This document shows positions 52,955-64,000 of a DNA stretch of 64,000 nucleotides, in pieces. Position 1 is the first letter of the stretch. The number at the start of each line of letters is the position of its first letter. This DNA comes from Zoroaster sp. YZ-2022 (lineage: Eukaryota; Echinodermata; Asteroidea; Forcipulatida; Zoroasteridae): the NCBI GenBank assembly GCA_029582265.1, contig CM055819.1:12325087-12389086 (forward strand), written 5' to 3'. Made by a program: the position numbers and the translations under genes. The notes beneath the pieces are model-generated. The model did not search any database. It had not been told where the DNA came from and saw nothing but the letters and a program-made list of their open reading frames with translations.

Positions 52955-53068
52955 AGACATCTGATTGGCTGAAATATCGCGGGATGGCAATTCTTGTTTG
53001 CAGAAAAAAAATCGCAGCCCGGAGCTCGCCTCTGAATAGACTGGTCCCCTGTCTATATCCTATCAAGG
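52955..53068 (+). repeat. CCAAT module followed by half of the hairpin repeat
   Basis: GATTGGCTGAAATATCGCGG, GATGGCAATTCTTGTTTGCA (as at 43340, opposite strand), then TAGACTGGTCCC and CTGTCTATATCCTATCAAGG, where the right stem is lost. CRE-like GTGACGTCAGA follows at 53095 and again at 53280. Confidence 0.6.
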
Positions 53069-53454
53069 AATCCACGCGCCTCAAGTTCAAAGCGTGACGT
53101 CAGATTTTCAGGCAAGCAGCTGAAGTATACATTTCACCGCTAGAGGGCTACGATATGCGCAAGGCGCATAATTATTGCTCGTGGACGCCCATCATCGCGC
53201 GCAAGGTCAAAGTTGAATGTCGGGAAACATGGCAGCCGCGCGGCAGTTATCTGGCGTAATTCACGAGCCTCGAAGTGTGACGTCAGATCTTCAGGCTACC
53301 CATCGGTTACTAGTACCAAAGAGAGGCTACCATTGATCTCCATTATATTCACTGTAATGGAGATTGATGGAGGCATTGGAGGCTACTGAGGGTTGGGTTA
53401 GGAGTTACCATTAGGTATACCATGGAGGAAGGAAAATATACGGCTTGCGCGCAT

Positions 53455-53962
53455 ACGGGTACACCCCACTAAATAGTGAGAAATTCATGCGCTGAGCTGT
53501 TTATCATGACGTGTGTGTCGTCAATTTTTTCTGAAAAACAAAGATTTGAGGCCCATTCATAAATTTTTGAGGGATTATGTAAAAATGGTCCAATATCATG
53601 ACCTTGGGGTCCTTGACTTCCAACATTGAGTATTTTGGACACACTGGGCCCTGAAAAATGGTCCTAATTTGATTTCAAGCGCAAGGCCTTTTTCCAAAAT
53701 GGCTGCTTTTCAGTGTGGGAGTTTTCATTAGTATGTAGAGGGTGGTTTCCATTGGGATGAGAATAACTCGATGGAAACCTGGACTATCCACAATAAATTG
53801 AGAAGAAAATAAAATGTAATATATCGATCAAAATGTTTTCTTTTAGTTTTATAAATTGTAGGCCTACGACTTATCAGTATTTTTTTAAATGATTTTTTAA
53901 TATTTTGTATTGAGCACTGTTTACTATGGGAGTTTATTTAGTGGGGTGCACCCATACGTGTG
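53455..53962. mobile_element. MITE with GGGTACACCCCACTAAATA ends
   Basis: Left ACGGGTACACCCCACTAAAT and right TTTAGTGGGGTGCACCCAT are inverted repeats with two mismatches. About 510 bp, no coding. Relatives: 21760-22445 (internally shorter) and a fragment at 3640-3835. Confidence 0.78.
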
Positions 53963-54244
53963 CCAGCGCGAAATTTGGTGCTGGTACGAAATTTCAATTA
54001 CAGCCAAAAGGCGTTAATGTGCGTCATTGAGTGTAAACGTACAGTAGATAGAATACTAGAATGCACAATTATGGCTAATTGTATATATGCATTTTTTTAA
54101 TTAGTTGGGCTGGGCTAATTGGTGGATCGATTACTTGGGGCGCTAATAGATTATAGCCAGAGATATGAATACATCTGTCAAGAAAAAATTACAAAATTTT
54201 ACGATGGCTGGGATACTTTCCGTCAAAGATAGGGTGTATTTTTA
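53963..54244. other. no gene; short inverted match to 56995-57055
   Basis: GTGCCAGCGCGAAATTTGGT, GAAATTTCAATTACAGCCAA, AAGGCGTTAA recurs reversed near 57000-57050. The boundaries of this repeat are unclear. Confidence 0.45.
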
Positions 54245-55471
54245 CTATTGTTGCATTCCCACTATTGTAGGTCAACAAAATAATTAGGGGCGGTCACGAA
54301 CTTTGTTGTGACAATCAAACGGGGTTGGTTTATTAACATTCTCTCTGTTCAACAATAACAACAGGCACTAATAACATGTATGAAAAGAGTGATAGCGTAG
54401 TTCAGGTACATGTCAATAGTTAGACTTGTCTTGTACTGTTCATATACGAGTTCCGAATGGTGTGTACGAGTACCAACTATAAAGGGATCGGATACACTCA
54501 GTAGGACCATCGTTTGTTCGTGCGGCTTAATTGTCAACTCGGTATACGGTATAGGGTACCGATACGCCGAGAGACGGCCAGTCTCAACGACAGGGACGAA
54601 CCAGGGCTTGACTACACGGGATGTCTGGATCATGAACGGGGCCAGGATGTGTCGTCACTGCACCATTGGTTCAACGAACGAGGCACTGGACTGTCGCAAC
54701 AAGTCATAGTTCTGTAAATCGTATACTGTCATGGATCGAATCGCACTGCAGATATTATTCGGAACAGCACTTAATTTCTGCCGAGATCAGGAAATCTCAG
54801 GGTTTATATAGGAATCTGGGGTCTAGGAATGAATAAAACATTAGCGGCCTAGTTTAGCGTCTTCTTAGCTAATGAGAAGCTTGCCTCGCGTCTAAGGGAA
54901 CGTGTGCAAAATCAGATTATACAACAGGTCTTCGTTCCATGTAAGGAAAGGTATTTGACGAAAGTAAAGTGAATGACAACTTAGGAAGGAGGGCGTGTTC
55001 AAGGGGGGTAATGCTTACTGGGGATGCTAAGCTATTGCATGAGGGGAGCAGCACTGAGTTGTGCATGGGAACAAGACACAAGGACCAACATGCCTATGAA
55101 TGAGCGGGTCAGTCACGGTGACTGTTTGGCCGTGCTACACCCACAAACCATGTTTGGTGTGTAGGGTGTGGACTCCGAGGAAAGTAGGAGAAAACAGACT
55201 AAGTCCAAAGGACGGCTCCAAGCCACGTGGCGGGAAGGTGTGGCACGCACACAAGGCTCTCGCTGGTGTTGCATTATGCATTGCGTTGGCGCTGGATTTT
55301 ATGCATGAGCAAAAGTAGCGGCCTTGTTCTTGCATATTCATAGCGGACAATCGAGGGTCTGGGAAACAAACCCGGGCTTAGAGTACTAGAAATTGTATCG
55401 TAAGCAAAACATTTAACAGTGAAATAGAGGGCGCTAATATTTATCAAAAGCAAAGGGTAAGATTCGTGACA
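54245..55471 (-). repeat. LTR-like 1.2-kb repeat, copy B (inverted, uninterrupted)
   Basis: Reads on the minus strand from TGTCACGAATCTTACCCTTT (55471) through a TATATAA box (near 54800) and AATAAACC (near 54328) to TTCGTGACC (near 54293), followed by about 45 bp still shared with copy A. The short inverted ends TCACGAA/TTCGTGA, TATA box and AATAAA suggest a solo LTR, but no primer site or internal gene is seen. Confidence 0.8.
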
Positions 55472-56396
55472 GGGTGCGTTCGATCGTAGCTTCCCCCGGG
55501 GCCTAATTACAAACAGTTCAGTCGCATATTCCGTAGACCGCGCGTAGACGATCCGCGCACACACAGACAGCACTCATTGACTGGCCATAGTGATTCCACA
55601 GACCCCCACATTACTATGGCTTTGTGGCCGTTCAGGGAAATTCTTAACATATTGCTCACCAACTTTGTAGTAGGAGATAATACATAATATTGATATACCT
55701 ATAGGTTTTTTGCCAAATAAGCTACCAATACCCCGTACCTCGTACACTTTGTCTCATTTGTCGACTACGGGAATTCACTAGTAACAGCCCTTTTTTGTCT
55801 CATGGGATTTACACGTGAATCTCATTGTGTGGGACAGCGCGTTTCTCACTACATATAATACACGAAACACATCTATACCTGGTGCCCTGTCACCCTGGCT
55901 AAAAATGCTCACCTACCACGATATGAAGAATTTTATAAGCTTCATTTTGATTGGTCTATCAAAAGTACCCCCGTACCATCGACCAAACAAATTGTTCTTC
56001 TTATAAACCTCTCTGCCGCGAAGAACCTTCAGCGCAGGCCATGCCAAGTGCGTGTATACCGTACGCGTACCGCGCTGTGTGGATACGCACATTGTATTGT
56101 GAGTTGAGAAAGTTCTGGAAATTAATACAGCACGCGCACGCGTTGCTGCTCTTGGTGATGTCTCTGATTGGTCGACTTCGCTAAAACTTTAATGCGACTA
56201 TCATAGCAGGAACTGTTTGTAATGGGTAACCCAAGTAAGTCACACGGGTGAGCCCCGCCCCGAGTACAACCTAATCGAACGAGCATCCCATTGACCGTTC
56301 GTCCTCTTGTGGTCGTTAAAGCGATGTGAAGAATGTCAAAGGTCACACGGACATTGTAAACAAAATATTTACGAAACGATCGCAAAATATACTCTA

Positions 56397-56690
56397 CTCA
56401 AAACAATTTAGGGAACACTGGATTTTTAACATCAAATAGGTTTGAAATGTTCCACGAACCGGGATCTTCATTTGCAACCCTCTCTCTCTTTCAGTAGTCA
56501 TGTCATGAAATGTGTAATCACTACATCACATGCATCCTTTATCATCTGTTTCATTGTGCAGTTGTTTCTCATCAATTCTGTAAAACATTGTGTTTATCTG
56601 AAATAAGTGATCTTGCTTTAACCATGGAGGAGTTTTCCTTCCTCCATGCTTTAACTGAGATTATTCCGGTGTTCCCTAAATTGTTTTGAG
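56397..56690. mobile_element. MITE with TA target, CTCAAAACAATTTAGGGAAC ends
   Basis: CTCAAAACAATTTAGGGAAC and GTTCCCTAAATTGTTTTGAG are perfect inverted ends bordered by TA on both sides (56395-56396, 56691-56692), the Tc1/mariner pattern. 294 bp, no coding. It contains the CATGGAGGA palindrome at 56623-56648. Confidence 0.88.
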
Positions 56691-56819
56691 TAATATAATT
56701 CTTTCCCGGGTGAAAAAGGAACTAATAGTACAAGAACAGTCTCTACTCTCAAAAACTTCCTGAAATTACCGCACTGAAAACAAAGATGGCGGCCATTCAG
56801 AATATTCTCAAAGTGCTAG

Positions 56820-58600
56820 TGACGTCACTTACCCGGTTCGACTTCAAGTGACCTACCTGCTTCGCGAGCAGGTTGCTTGAGGCTGACCCAGGTCCGGTTA
56901 GCCCTGACAATGACGTCAGACCTACTCGAACGCTCCGGAGTCAGGCCCGGGTAAGCTACTCGAACGCACCCATAATGATACTGTGCGTTTACGGATATTG
57001 ACGCCTTTTGGCTGTAATTGAAATTTCGTGCCAGCACCAAATTTCATGCTGGTGCGCGCGCGCATAAGATATAGTTCTTCTTCTGCGCTGCAATTAATCA
57101 ATGATGATATGAATATGATCGAGTTGAAGCATTTTTTGTGTGTGTAGGCCTAACGTTACTCGTTAGTAACTTTATTACAAAAATGACAACATTGGTAGAA
57201 AGGTGTATCTCAAGAACAAGGTAAGACTAAAACTAAGACCAGGGCCCAATTTCACAGAGCCGCTAAGCAGCCGATTTTTTGCTTAATGACGTAGAACGTT
57301 ACGTATTTTATTTCATAGTAGACATGGGCCTATGGCCAAGAGAATGAAAGTCATGATTTGCGTCCGGGAAATTTCGAAAACACATGAGGCTTTTTTTCAT
57401 TATTCATTATTTCCATTGATCATTAATAACAGCGCAATCACAAGATATTTCTTCTAATTTGACGTATTCTTCATCACTTTATGTAGGCCTACATGCTTTC
57501 TACCTCCGAGAGAGAGATGCAAGGGTGAAGGGTAAAACTAAAGAGGAGTAACACTAACAAGGAGAATTTTGGTCATTAACTATTTAAGACTCTTTTTATT
57601 GTTTTGCACATCTTTATTGGGAGAGGAGATTGAACATAGGGACTAGCGACCCAATCAACCCCCCTCGCTGGTAATGTCTTATATCTGCGGTCGTTGTTTA
57701 GTCGATCATATCACTAATTGTATGTAGGTACAGAGGTAAACAGCTAAATAAATTTATGATATCATGTGATCGATTAGGCCTATGGCTATTCCTGTGCACG
57801 TGCATGTCGCCGTACGTATGGTCGCCTGAGTACGTACGTGCATCATTATACGTGCGGGCCGCACACACAGGTATAAGATACAAAGCCTCAACAGCGAACG
57901 TGTTGTGCATGTGATGGCGGTACAGTTGCAGGTGCGGATCGGACGGAGTTTACCATACAGTTTTAGCGCGATGCGACCTTTTTTGTGAACGACGTACGCG
58001 GGACTAAGACTGTAAGAGAACATGTGCTAATGATTATAGCGCACATACTGGTGGAAATTTGGTAAAAACTTCGTTTTACTGATGTGGATGATTTGGAACT
58101 AAATAATAAATTTGTTTGGTGGAAATACCTTTTTTGTGCAAATAATGAAAAATTTAGGCGGTAGCTTTCGGGACATGCGGGCGGTGGATGCAAATCTATG
58201 ACTTTCATTCTCATGGCCTATTATTAATAGCGCTGGTAGTGCTAGTGGCAGTGCTAACGGCGTAGCCGTATGTATTGACAAACACGTTGTCGTTGTCGGC
58301 ATAAGCCTTATCGCTAATAGCAGCTGCAAGGAATTGTGGGATGTCTGTGGGCGCAACAGCGCCACTGCGTGCTGCGCGGACAAACAAAATATTATTGACG
58401 TCACAAAAGCTGCGCCAAACAGATGCCCCTTTTTGTATCCCTGTATGCTTTGCGGCAGTTGCTTCAGTGCTATACTAGTATCGATAAGGCTTAATGGTCG
58501 CGGTCTGACTAGTAAGGGCTTATTAGTTTGGGACGATTTGGCTAGCCTTAAATTAACATGAACTGAAACAACACAATACAACGAATAAATAAATGTGACA
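56820..58600. other. no gene; small repeat ends
   Basis: GGGTAAGCTACTCGAACGCA (56948) resembles, inverted, 55471-55500. GGGCCCAATTTCACAGAGCC (57242) looks like a transposon end. The 187-codon frame at 58662-58099 has no recognisable domain. Confidence 0.35.
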
Positions 58601-58609
58601 TGGACACCA

Positions 58610-58930
58610 ACAGCCGATTTCATGAAACTTAACGCAATTGCATAAGTCCACTTGCGCAACATTTCAGTTCAGTGCGTAAGTTGTGCCACAAGTTATGTCG
58701 ATTTCACGAAACTTACACCACGTCCCAACAGTGCGTAAGTCGGATACTTACGCAACAATTGTACTTGCTTGTGCTGTCCTACATAATATGGCAAAGGATT
58801 TTGGAGAGCCTGACCCTCAAGGTGATGATGTTGAATGATGAGGTTGAAGTGCCACCTTATGTGAGTCTACTTTGTGATGGTCAACGAAGTAGAATTTGTA
58901 TCATAAATCAGTATTTTAGCAATGCATAAA
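58610..58930 (+). pseudogene. Harbinger relic: terminal sequence joined to transposase C-terminus
   Basis: GATTTCATGAAACTTAACGC, AATTGCATAAGTCC resembles a Harbinger end, and variants recur at 58690-58760. Then VLACAVLHNMAKDFGEPDPQ (58759), and after a frame change EVPPYVSLLCDGQRSR and IINQYFSNA to the stop at 58929. ACAVLHN is the conserved C-terminal transposase motif. The catalytic core is deleted. Confidence 0.75.
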
Positions 58931-59093
58931 TACATTCATTATTGTACAAAAGTTTGCATTCAGTAATTTAAATAAAATAAAGATTCAAATAAAACATAAA
59001 TCCCCAAAATGGAGGCTAAAACCAACAGTATTTGAAATAAGTTAATTTCAACCGTTACTCTGCAAGTATTTAATAGCATAAACCTGTACATGT

Positions 59094-59165
59094 TTAATCA
59101 GTAGGCCTAGTATGTGCTCACTGGTTAGTTTAATCAGTAGGCCTAGTATGTGCTCACTGGTTATT
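59094..59165 (+). repeat. two-unit 36-bp tandem repeat
   Basis: TTTAATCAGTAGGCCTAGTA, TGTGCTCACTGGTTA occurs twice in direct succession with no visible difference. Confidence 0.85.
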
Positions 59166-59256
59166 AAGAGAACAAAAGGTTTTTTTGGTGTATGAATTAA
59201 GGAAAGAGTACTCTTTCATAAATTCAATATGTTGTAAAGCCAAGAGAGTTTTGCAA

Positions 59257-59504
59257 TGTGACCCGCTCTGGCAAAACCCGAAACTTCTCGGCATTTACCA
59301 TAATGCATAACGGCCATGAAAAGGTCAAAAGTTGACCCCAGGGACCAGTTTGAGATTTTCATGTAATTTTCTCCAGATTTTGATGGAAAAAGAAAAATCC
59401 TGAAACGTTGTTGAGAACATTGTTTCCCAATTTTCATGATAAATTTGGGAGGTCACTCCGAAAAGTTTGGTCCAAGTTTAGGGTTTTTGCCAGACCAAGT
59501 CGCA
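59257..59504. mobile_element. MITE with TGTGACCCGCTCTGGC ends
   Basis: TGTGACCCGCTCTGGCAAAA and TTTTTGCCAGACCAAGTCGC are imperfect inverted ends; CCCGAAACTT/AAGTTTAGGG extends them. 248 bp. Outer bases resemble the element at 39175, the body does not. Confidence 0.65.
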
Positions 59505-59532
59505 TATTACCAATTCTGTATTTTGTCTTTAA

Positions 59533-60415
59533 AACCCTGGGACGTGCCATGACACTTATACGAACAGCGCTGTTGCATCGCGCTTAATTTTTCAGTAGGT
59601 GTGAAGGGGCGCTATAACTTCTGTTGCGTTGAACACTACCAACTGCCAATGGTTTTAACAGATGCCTAGAGGTCCTCTAGACCCTAGACAACCATTTGAA
59701 GCAACAACAAAAAATGTAAGGGCCCTTTAGGTTGATGTTTATTTTTGTTCTGATAACGCTTTTTCCCCTAACCCAAATCGACATAAAATATACCCTATTA
59801 TGTGTACCCATAGCAGTTATAGGAATAAACATCTCTCGTACTCTGGCTGATGGCTCCAGCTTGTCTGGATTCATGTTCTGGCACACCATAGTGGGTATAA
59901 CTGATAGCTTTTGATAAGCCGCCTAGGAGCTGAAGTCAATGGCTTTGTGTTGACAGATGGGATTAGGATTTGTACAAGGTCCTATGGGACCATGCAGGAT
60001 TTGTACACGGTCCTATGGGACCATGCTTTTTGCAGTAGGATTTTTTGGGTCAAGGGTTCAAAGCAGGCTAATGGGAATTAACCATGCTATTTGGGTATAC
60101 TTCAACAGGGTAACTGATAGCTTTTGATAAGCCGCCTAGGAGCTGAAGTCAATGGCCTTGTGTTGACAGATGGGATTAGGATTTGTACAAGGTCCTATGG
60201 GACCATGCAGGATTTGTACACGGTCCTATGGGACCATGCTTTTTGCAGTAGGATTTTTTGGGTCAAGGGCTCAAAGCAGGCTAATGGGAATTAACCATGC
60301 TATTTGGGTATACTTCAACAGTGAACTTACGAAATTTGGGGTAAACATCAGTGGAGTAATTACATTTTGTTTACAAACATACTTAAAGAATAAGCGCCAT
60401 GGCACGTCGCAGGGT
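59533..60415 (+). mobile_element. second copy of the gypsy-interrupting TTAA MITE
   Basis: Starts AACCCTGGGACGTGCCATG after TTAA (59529-59532) and ends CATGGCACGTCGCAGGGT at 60415; no TTAA follows, so the right flank is altered. Opposite orientation to 10642-11319 and longer because of a 212-bp internal tandem duplication (59899-60109, 60110-60321). Confidence 0.85.
59899..60321 (+). repeat. 212-bp tandem duplication in the MITE
   Basis: Both units run from TAACTGATAGCTTTTGATAA through GGTCCTATGGGACCATGCAG to GCTATTTGGGTATACTTCAA, with only a few differences. The copy at 10642 has a single unit. Confidence 0.88.
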
Positions 60416-61696
60416 CAGTGCTAGGCTAATGATAGCAATGTCAACATAATCGCGCTATTAACATTTCCTACTCTGGTTGCACGCAAAATTAATAATTTTT
60501 AAATCGTCACAGAACAATTATTATTTTGTTTTTAACCTTCAATGTTAGGAATTATGTGGAAAATATCTCTAAAATTATTTTACAAAAGTTTTTCTGACCT
60601 TGAAACGGTATTTCTGTGTCGTCTTGGATGATTTTATGGAGCATTGCAAGGTGACAACTTATGAACTTGTTGCCATTTTTGCAATGGATCGTCGTGGATG
60701 CCGCTCTGAAAGGTCTATTAACTGGGTTTAAGTCAAAGGGATAGAAAAATAAACACTGTTTATTTATAAAATTGCTGTCTGAATTCGTTGTGGCAATATT
60801 TTGGAGCGCCATCTCAGGTGGTGAAAACCTATGTGACTGTTTGCCCCACCAGTGTGGCACGGACCTGAATCCTTAGCCACATGTTGGTTCCATTGACGCT
60901 AACGGTCGGGATTTTGTAAATTCTTAGTGCTCAAATTGACATTTGCAACTATTTTGACACACTGGATACGTTCCTTACATGTTGAACTATCAAAGCGGCC
61001 AAAATAAAATGGTGATTTTACTTATATTTATATTTCGTGACATACATGTATCAGCCCGAAAATATTACATGACGATTGGCAGTTTGTAGATTTCAACGAT
61101 GGCGGCCATCTTGAAGAAAGGTCTACGGAAAAACAACTTGCGCGCGCAACAATTTTACGACAGTTGTCATGTTAATCTGATAAAACTGCTCGATGTTAGT
61201 ATCACGCTAATAAAATACAGCACACATAAAACATTTTGTGTTTTTTAACAAATCTCAACTCTGACACAAAATTGCCTCATGCAACAATTTGCAGAATGCA
61301 GTTAAGTTTAAAAGTAAAAATACACACATTAAAAACAATTAATTGAATGCATTTTTAGTTAATTACTTTGTTTTCATATAACATATTAATATATTATTTT
61401 TATTACTTTATTTTTATAAATTGTATTGAAATAAACAGCCATGTGCCAGATCATGTACATATTCCCCCTTCCCCAGAATAGTCTTTCAAATGGAACAGTA
61501 TTCAAAAATCTCCTCATGGATCCTAAAGTTATCATCAGTCTGATAAAGCACTTCATAATTCAGTTAAAGTTTCCTTAAGACGCCTTTAAGTGTCTGTAAA
61601 AACCCCAGAAAGACTCATGTTATTCAATTAATTGTGTTTTCTAATTAACTGTTAACACAATACACACATTTGACCTATTTATTTAACCGTTATTAA
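60416..61696. other. no recognised gene
   Basis: A YY1-like GATGGCGGCCATCTTG at 61098-61113 could mark a promoter but nothing downstream supports one. The 102-codon frame 60860-60552 has no recognised domain. Confidence 0.35.
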
Positions 61697-62020
61697 CCCT
61701 CCTACTGTTTAACCATTTGAAACCATTCAAAATTTCCACTTACCAAAATGCCCATTGGTTTTGTACACACATGGTGATACCATTTGAACAGTGTTGGCAG
61801 CAAGCTTTACTACCATTCAAATCCATTCAAATGCATAGAGGGTCCATTGATTCACCACTTCAAAGTATCCAAACAAGGTTTTGCATTAGCTGTACTACCA
61901 TTCAAAACCATTTGGGGGAATCAATATTGTACACAGTTATTTCACCATTCAAAACCACAAAAGCGAATGGTTTCAAATGGTGGATCAACTTGTATGAAAA
62001 AGGTACCAGAAGTAGGAGGG
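61697..62020. mobile_element. TTAA-flanked MITE, CCCTCCTAC family
   Basis: CCCTCCTAC at the left and GTAGGAGGG at the right; TTAA at 61693-61696 and 62021-62024. The interior is built of degenerate CCATTCAAA(A/T)CCATT phrases. 324 bp. Confidence 0.85.
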
Positions 62021-62208
62021 TTAATTCACAAAATTCACAAAGTTCAGACATAGCACGTTATAGAAGTGACTGCTCTTTCAAATGAGTAGTGACATGTCAA
62101 CATTATTAGGAAAAATAAAAATTGCTTTGGCATCGTAATAGGTTCATTCCTATTGATGAAATCATTGTGATACATTACCAGAACAAGTTTTCAAAGTTGA
62201 ATCTTTAA

Positions 62209-62703
62209 CCCTCCTACAATCAGTGAAATTTTTGAAACAACCCATTGAGGCCACTCCAAGCCATTGCTATGGTAGGCAGTGGCTCCTCATAGCTATACTG
62301 CATAGTAACATAATGCCTCATATGTCTGTTGGTTTTAGTGGTTTGTGATTGACATATTGCTGGGCATATTACTTTGTTCCAGACTCAGTGGCTGGTGGTA
62401 GGTTACTATGGAGAGTCTGTGTTTACAAAATAACTGCTGAAAATCCCAATGGATGATGGAGGCTTGGTATGGTTTATTGGTCTCAGTGGCTGATGGTGAT
62501 TTATTATTGGGAGTTTGTTTACAGTATAACCTGCTGAAAATAAGGTCAACTGTGGTATACATGTGTCTTTGTATGCATGTACATGTACATGTATGTACAT
62601 TGGAGATTACTTCAAAGGGGCAGTGTGGCTTACATGCACAAACAATGTGTGTACAAAACATTGGACATTTAGTGGTTTACAGTGGCCTCCATGTGTAGGA
62701 GGG
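62209..62703. mobile_element. TTAA-flanked MITE, CCCTCCTAC family
   Basis: CCCTCCTAC and GTAGGAGGG, with TTAA at 62205-62208 and 62704-62707. Contains two diverged tandem units beginning CTCAGTGGCTG(G/A)TGGT at about 62387 and 62484. 495 bp. Confidence 0.85.
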
Positions 62704-63081
62704 TTAAAGAGGCATAACTCCGCAACCGATAAAGATATTGTAATTCTATTTTCACCAGTGAGTTTCTCTTGATTTGAGGCTTTAAAATGATGTATAGTTT
62801 GACCATAATATTGAAAAAAAAAAGGAAACAAAATGGGTTGACATAGCTACTAATGATGGAATACCATCATTTCCCCTAGAAATAACTGTCTGAAGTTCTG
62901 TCATTTTTTAGAAAACAAACAAATTCCAGTTTCAAAACAGTATCCTAAAAAGTAACCTGAGGAAATTTCATTACACCAAGTGCTCTTGTTTTTAAGAAAA
63001 CAGAAATAATACTGCTACATCTTTTTTTAAATTGTTATTTTTCAAAATAATAATTACTTATTTTCTAAAAATTGAAGACTT

Positions 63082-63387
63082 TTAACACATACAAATTAAC
63101 ATACATACAAAACAGCGAGTATCAATTGAGTTCCTTAGTTCCTTTGCCACTCTTTCAATTTGAAGCCTAGCCTCTTCTATTTCTAATATGGGGCTTTTAG
63201 AAGACTTTTTGGTAGCTGGCCTCCAAAAAGCGTTGGCTGAAGTGTTGGCTGATGCCGACAGTAGAGCTGATAAAGATGTAGGCACATCTGATTCCTCTAC
63301 TTTCTGTACCTCCATCTCCTCATTCTCATCACCACCTTCGATGTCATCACCACTAGCACTAGTCTCAGATTCCTCACCTTGGATCAT
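63082..63387 (-). CDS. hypothetical acidic ORF, possible exon
   Basis: About 100 codons: acidic ETSASGDDIEGGDENEEMEV, a Ser/Ala linker LSALLSASANTSANAFWRPA, then a basic helix KSSKSPILEIEEARLQIERV and AKELRNS. The coding-like composition resembles the tail of a Myb/SANT-like transposon partner, but no domain is certain. GGTGAGG just after the ATG may be a splice acceptor context. Confidence 0.35.
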   Translation of the reverse strand: MIQGEESETSASGDDIEGGDENEEMEVQKVEESDVPTSLSALLSASANTSANAFWRPATKKSSKSPILEIEEARLQIERVAKELRNSIDTRCFVCMLICMC

Positions 63388-63630
63388 TATTACTATATTA
63401 GAAATATTTTTATTTCATTACTCATGGTAACATTTTCAAAATTATAAGCTGAAACTTTCATAGTTTGGTTGTTTGGTGTATCTTGATTTGAAAAGAGTAA
63501 TTAAACATGTTCCAGTAGCAGCAGTTTTTAAAACATTACCAATGCCCTACCTTTTATATGTTTTTTAATTATAATGTCCTTTATGATTCCTATATGATGT
63601 ACATGTATCACCTAGGTTTGTTGCTATTAA

Positions 63631-64000
63631 CCCTCCTATAGGTTTAACACTCAAAGACACTCAAAATTTGTATGTCTCTCTTAACCCATTGACTTTGTGC
63701 AGTGCACTCAAATACATGCAAGCACATGTGGCTGTGATAGGAGGTCAAACCAAAACCAATCAAAGACACTCAAAATTTGTATGTAACTCCCAACCCATTG
63801 ACTTTGTGCAGTGCACTCAAATAAATGCAAGGACATGTGGCTAGGATAGGTCAAACCAAAACCACTCAACAGTACATACACAGCTCTGTGTGACTCTGTG
63901 GTTTGACCTACCAATTGGCAATGCAACCAAAAATACTCAAGTGACTGTCTGTGGGTGCCATGCTGACTGGGCCAAATTTCAGCCTGGGCATAGGAGGGTT
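63631..64000. mobile_element. TTAA-flanked MITE, CCCTCCTAT family, cut by window end
   Basis: CCCTCCTAT at the left after TTAA (63627-63630), ending ATAGGAGGG at 63998 with TT at the window edge. The interior is two roughly 110-bp tandem units (starting near 63649 and 63761) sharing AAAGACACTCAAAATTTGTA and CCCATTGACTTTGTGCAGTG. Confidence 0.85.

Noticed and set aside
58099..58662. 187-codon minus-strand frame
   Set aside because: No recognisable domain, and it overlaps a region with Harbinger-end and other repeat fragments.
60552..60860. 102-codon minus-strand frame with plausible residues
   Set aside because: Mildly coding-like, but no homology recognised and no splice structure.
61098..61113. 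YY1-like promoter GATGGCGGCCATCTTG
   Set aside because: Isolated motif with no supported transcript nearby; similar motifs occur at 56783 and 16150 without genes.

Overview
The window is animal genomic DNA: AT-rich, intron-rich and packed with transposable elements. The tRNA-Leu-like SINEs, CR1/L2-type LINEs with (TTA)n tails, a Mag/SURL-like Ty3/gypsy element and many TTAA and hAT-like MITEs fit a marine invertebrate deuterostome, most likely an echinoderm. Species cannot be fixed from sequence alone, and no bacterial-style operons occur. One host gene is firmly supported.

Positions 1-38130 (minus strand) hold most of a CCDC57 orthologue, a coiled-coil centriolar-satellite/centrosome protein. 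Twelve coding exons can be placed, from a start codon at 38130 to an exon ending at 305, and the gene runs off the left edge. Splice phases agree at every junction except exon 10 to exon 11, where the donor is unresolved. The introns carry the mobile DNA: a broken LINE (1754-3515), a minisatellite split by a TTAA MITE (5327-6450), a gypsy element with near-identical LTRs but broken frames (8281-13670) that itself carries a TTAA MITE, four good SINE copies, a 1.3-kb hAT-like element with a perfect 8-bp target duplication (16768-18065), a nearly complete CR1/L2 LINE with a 2A-like motif (about 27545-31440), and several smaller MITEs.

Positions 38131-64000 show no confident host gene. They contain MITEs and fold-back elements (39-41.5 kb), a three-knuckle LINE ORF1 remnant without its ORF2 (43.7-45.2 kb), a 1.64-kb array whose plus strand has only A and C (45948-47588), and an intact two-gene PIF/Harbinger transposon (49628-52130). 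The Harbinger interrupts a 1.2-kb LTR-like repeat, and an inverted second copy of that repeat at 54245-55471 preserves the unoccupied target. Further right are MITEs, a Harbinger relic at 58.6-58.9 kb, a second copy of the gypsy-interrupting TTAA MITE (59.5-60.4 kb), and three TTAA MITEs of one family, the last cut by the window end.

The most informative relationships are: the SINE 3' tail matches the LINE 3' tail, implying borrowed retrotransposition machinery; both Harbinger proteins lie intact inside perfect terminal repeats; many TTAA-flanked elements with CCC...GGG ends suggest a past or present piggyBac-type transposase; and several MITEs carry internal tandem duplications.
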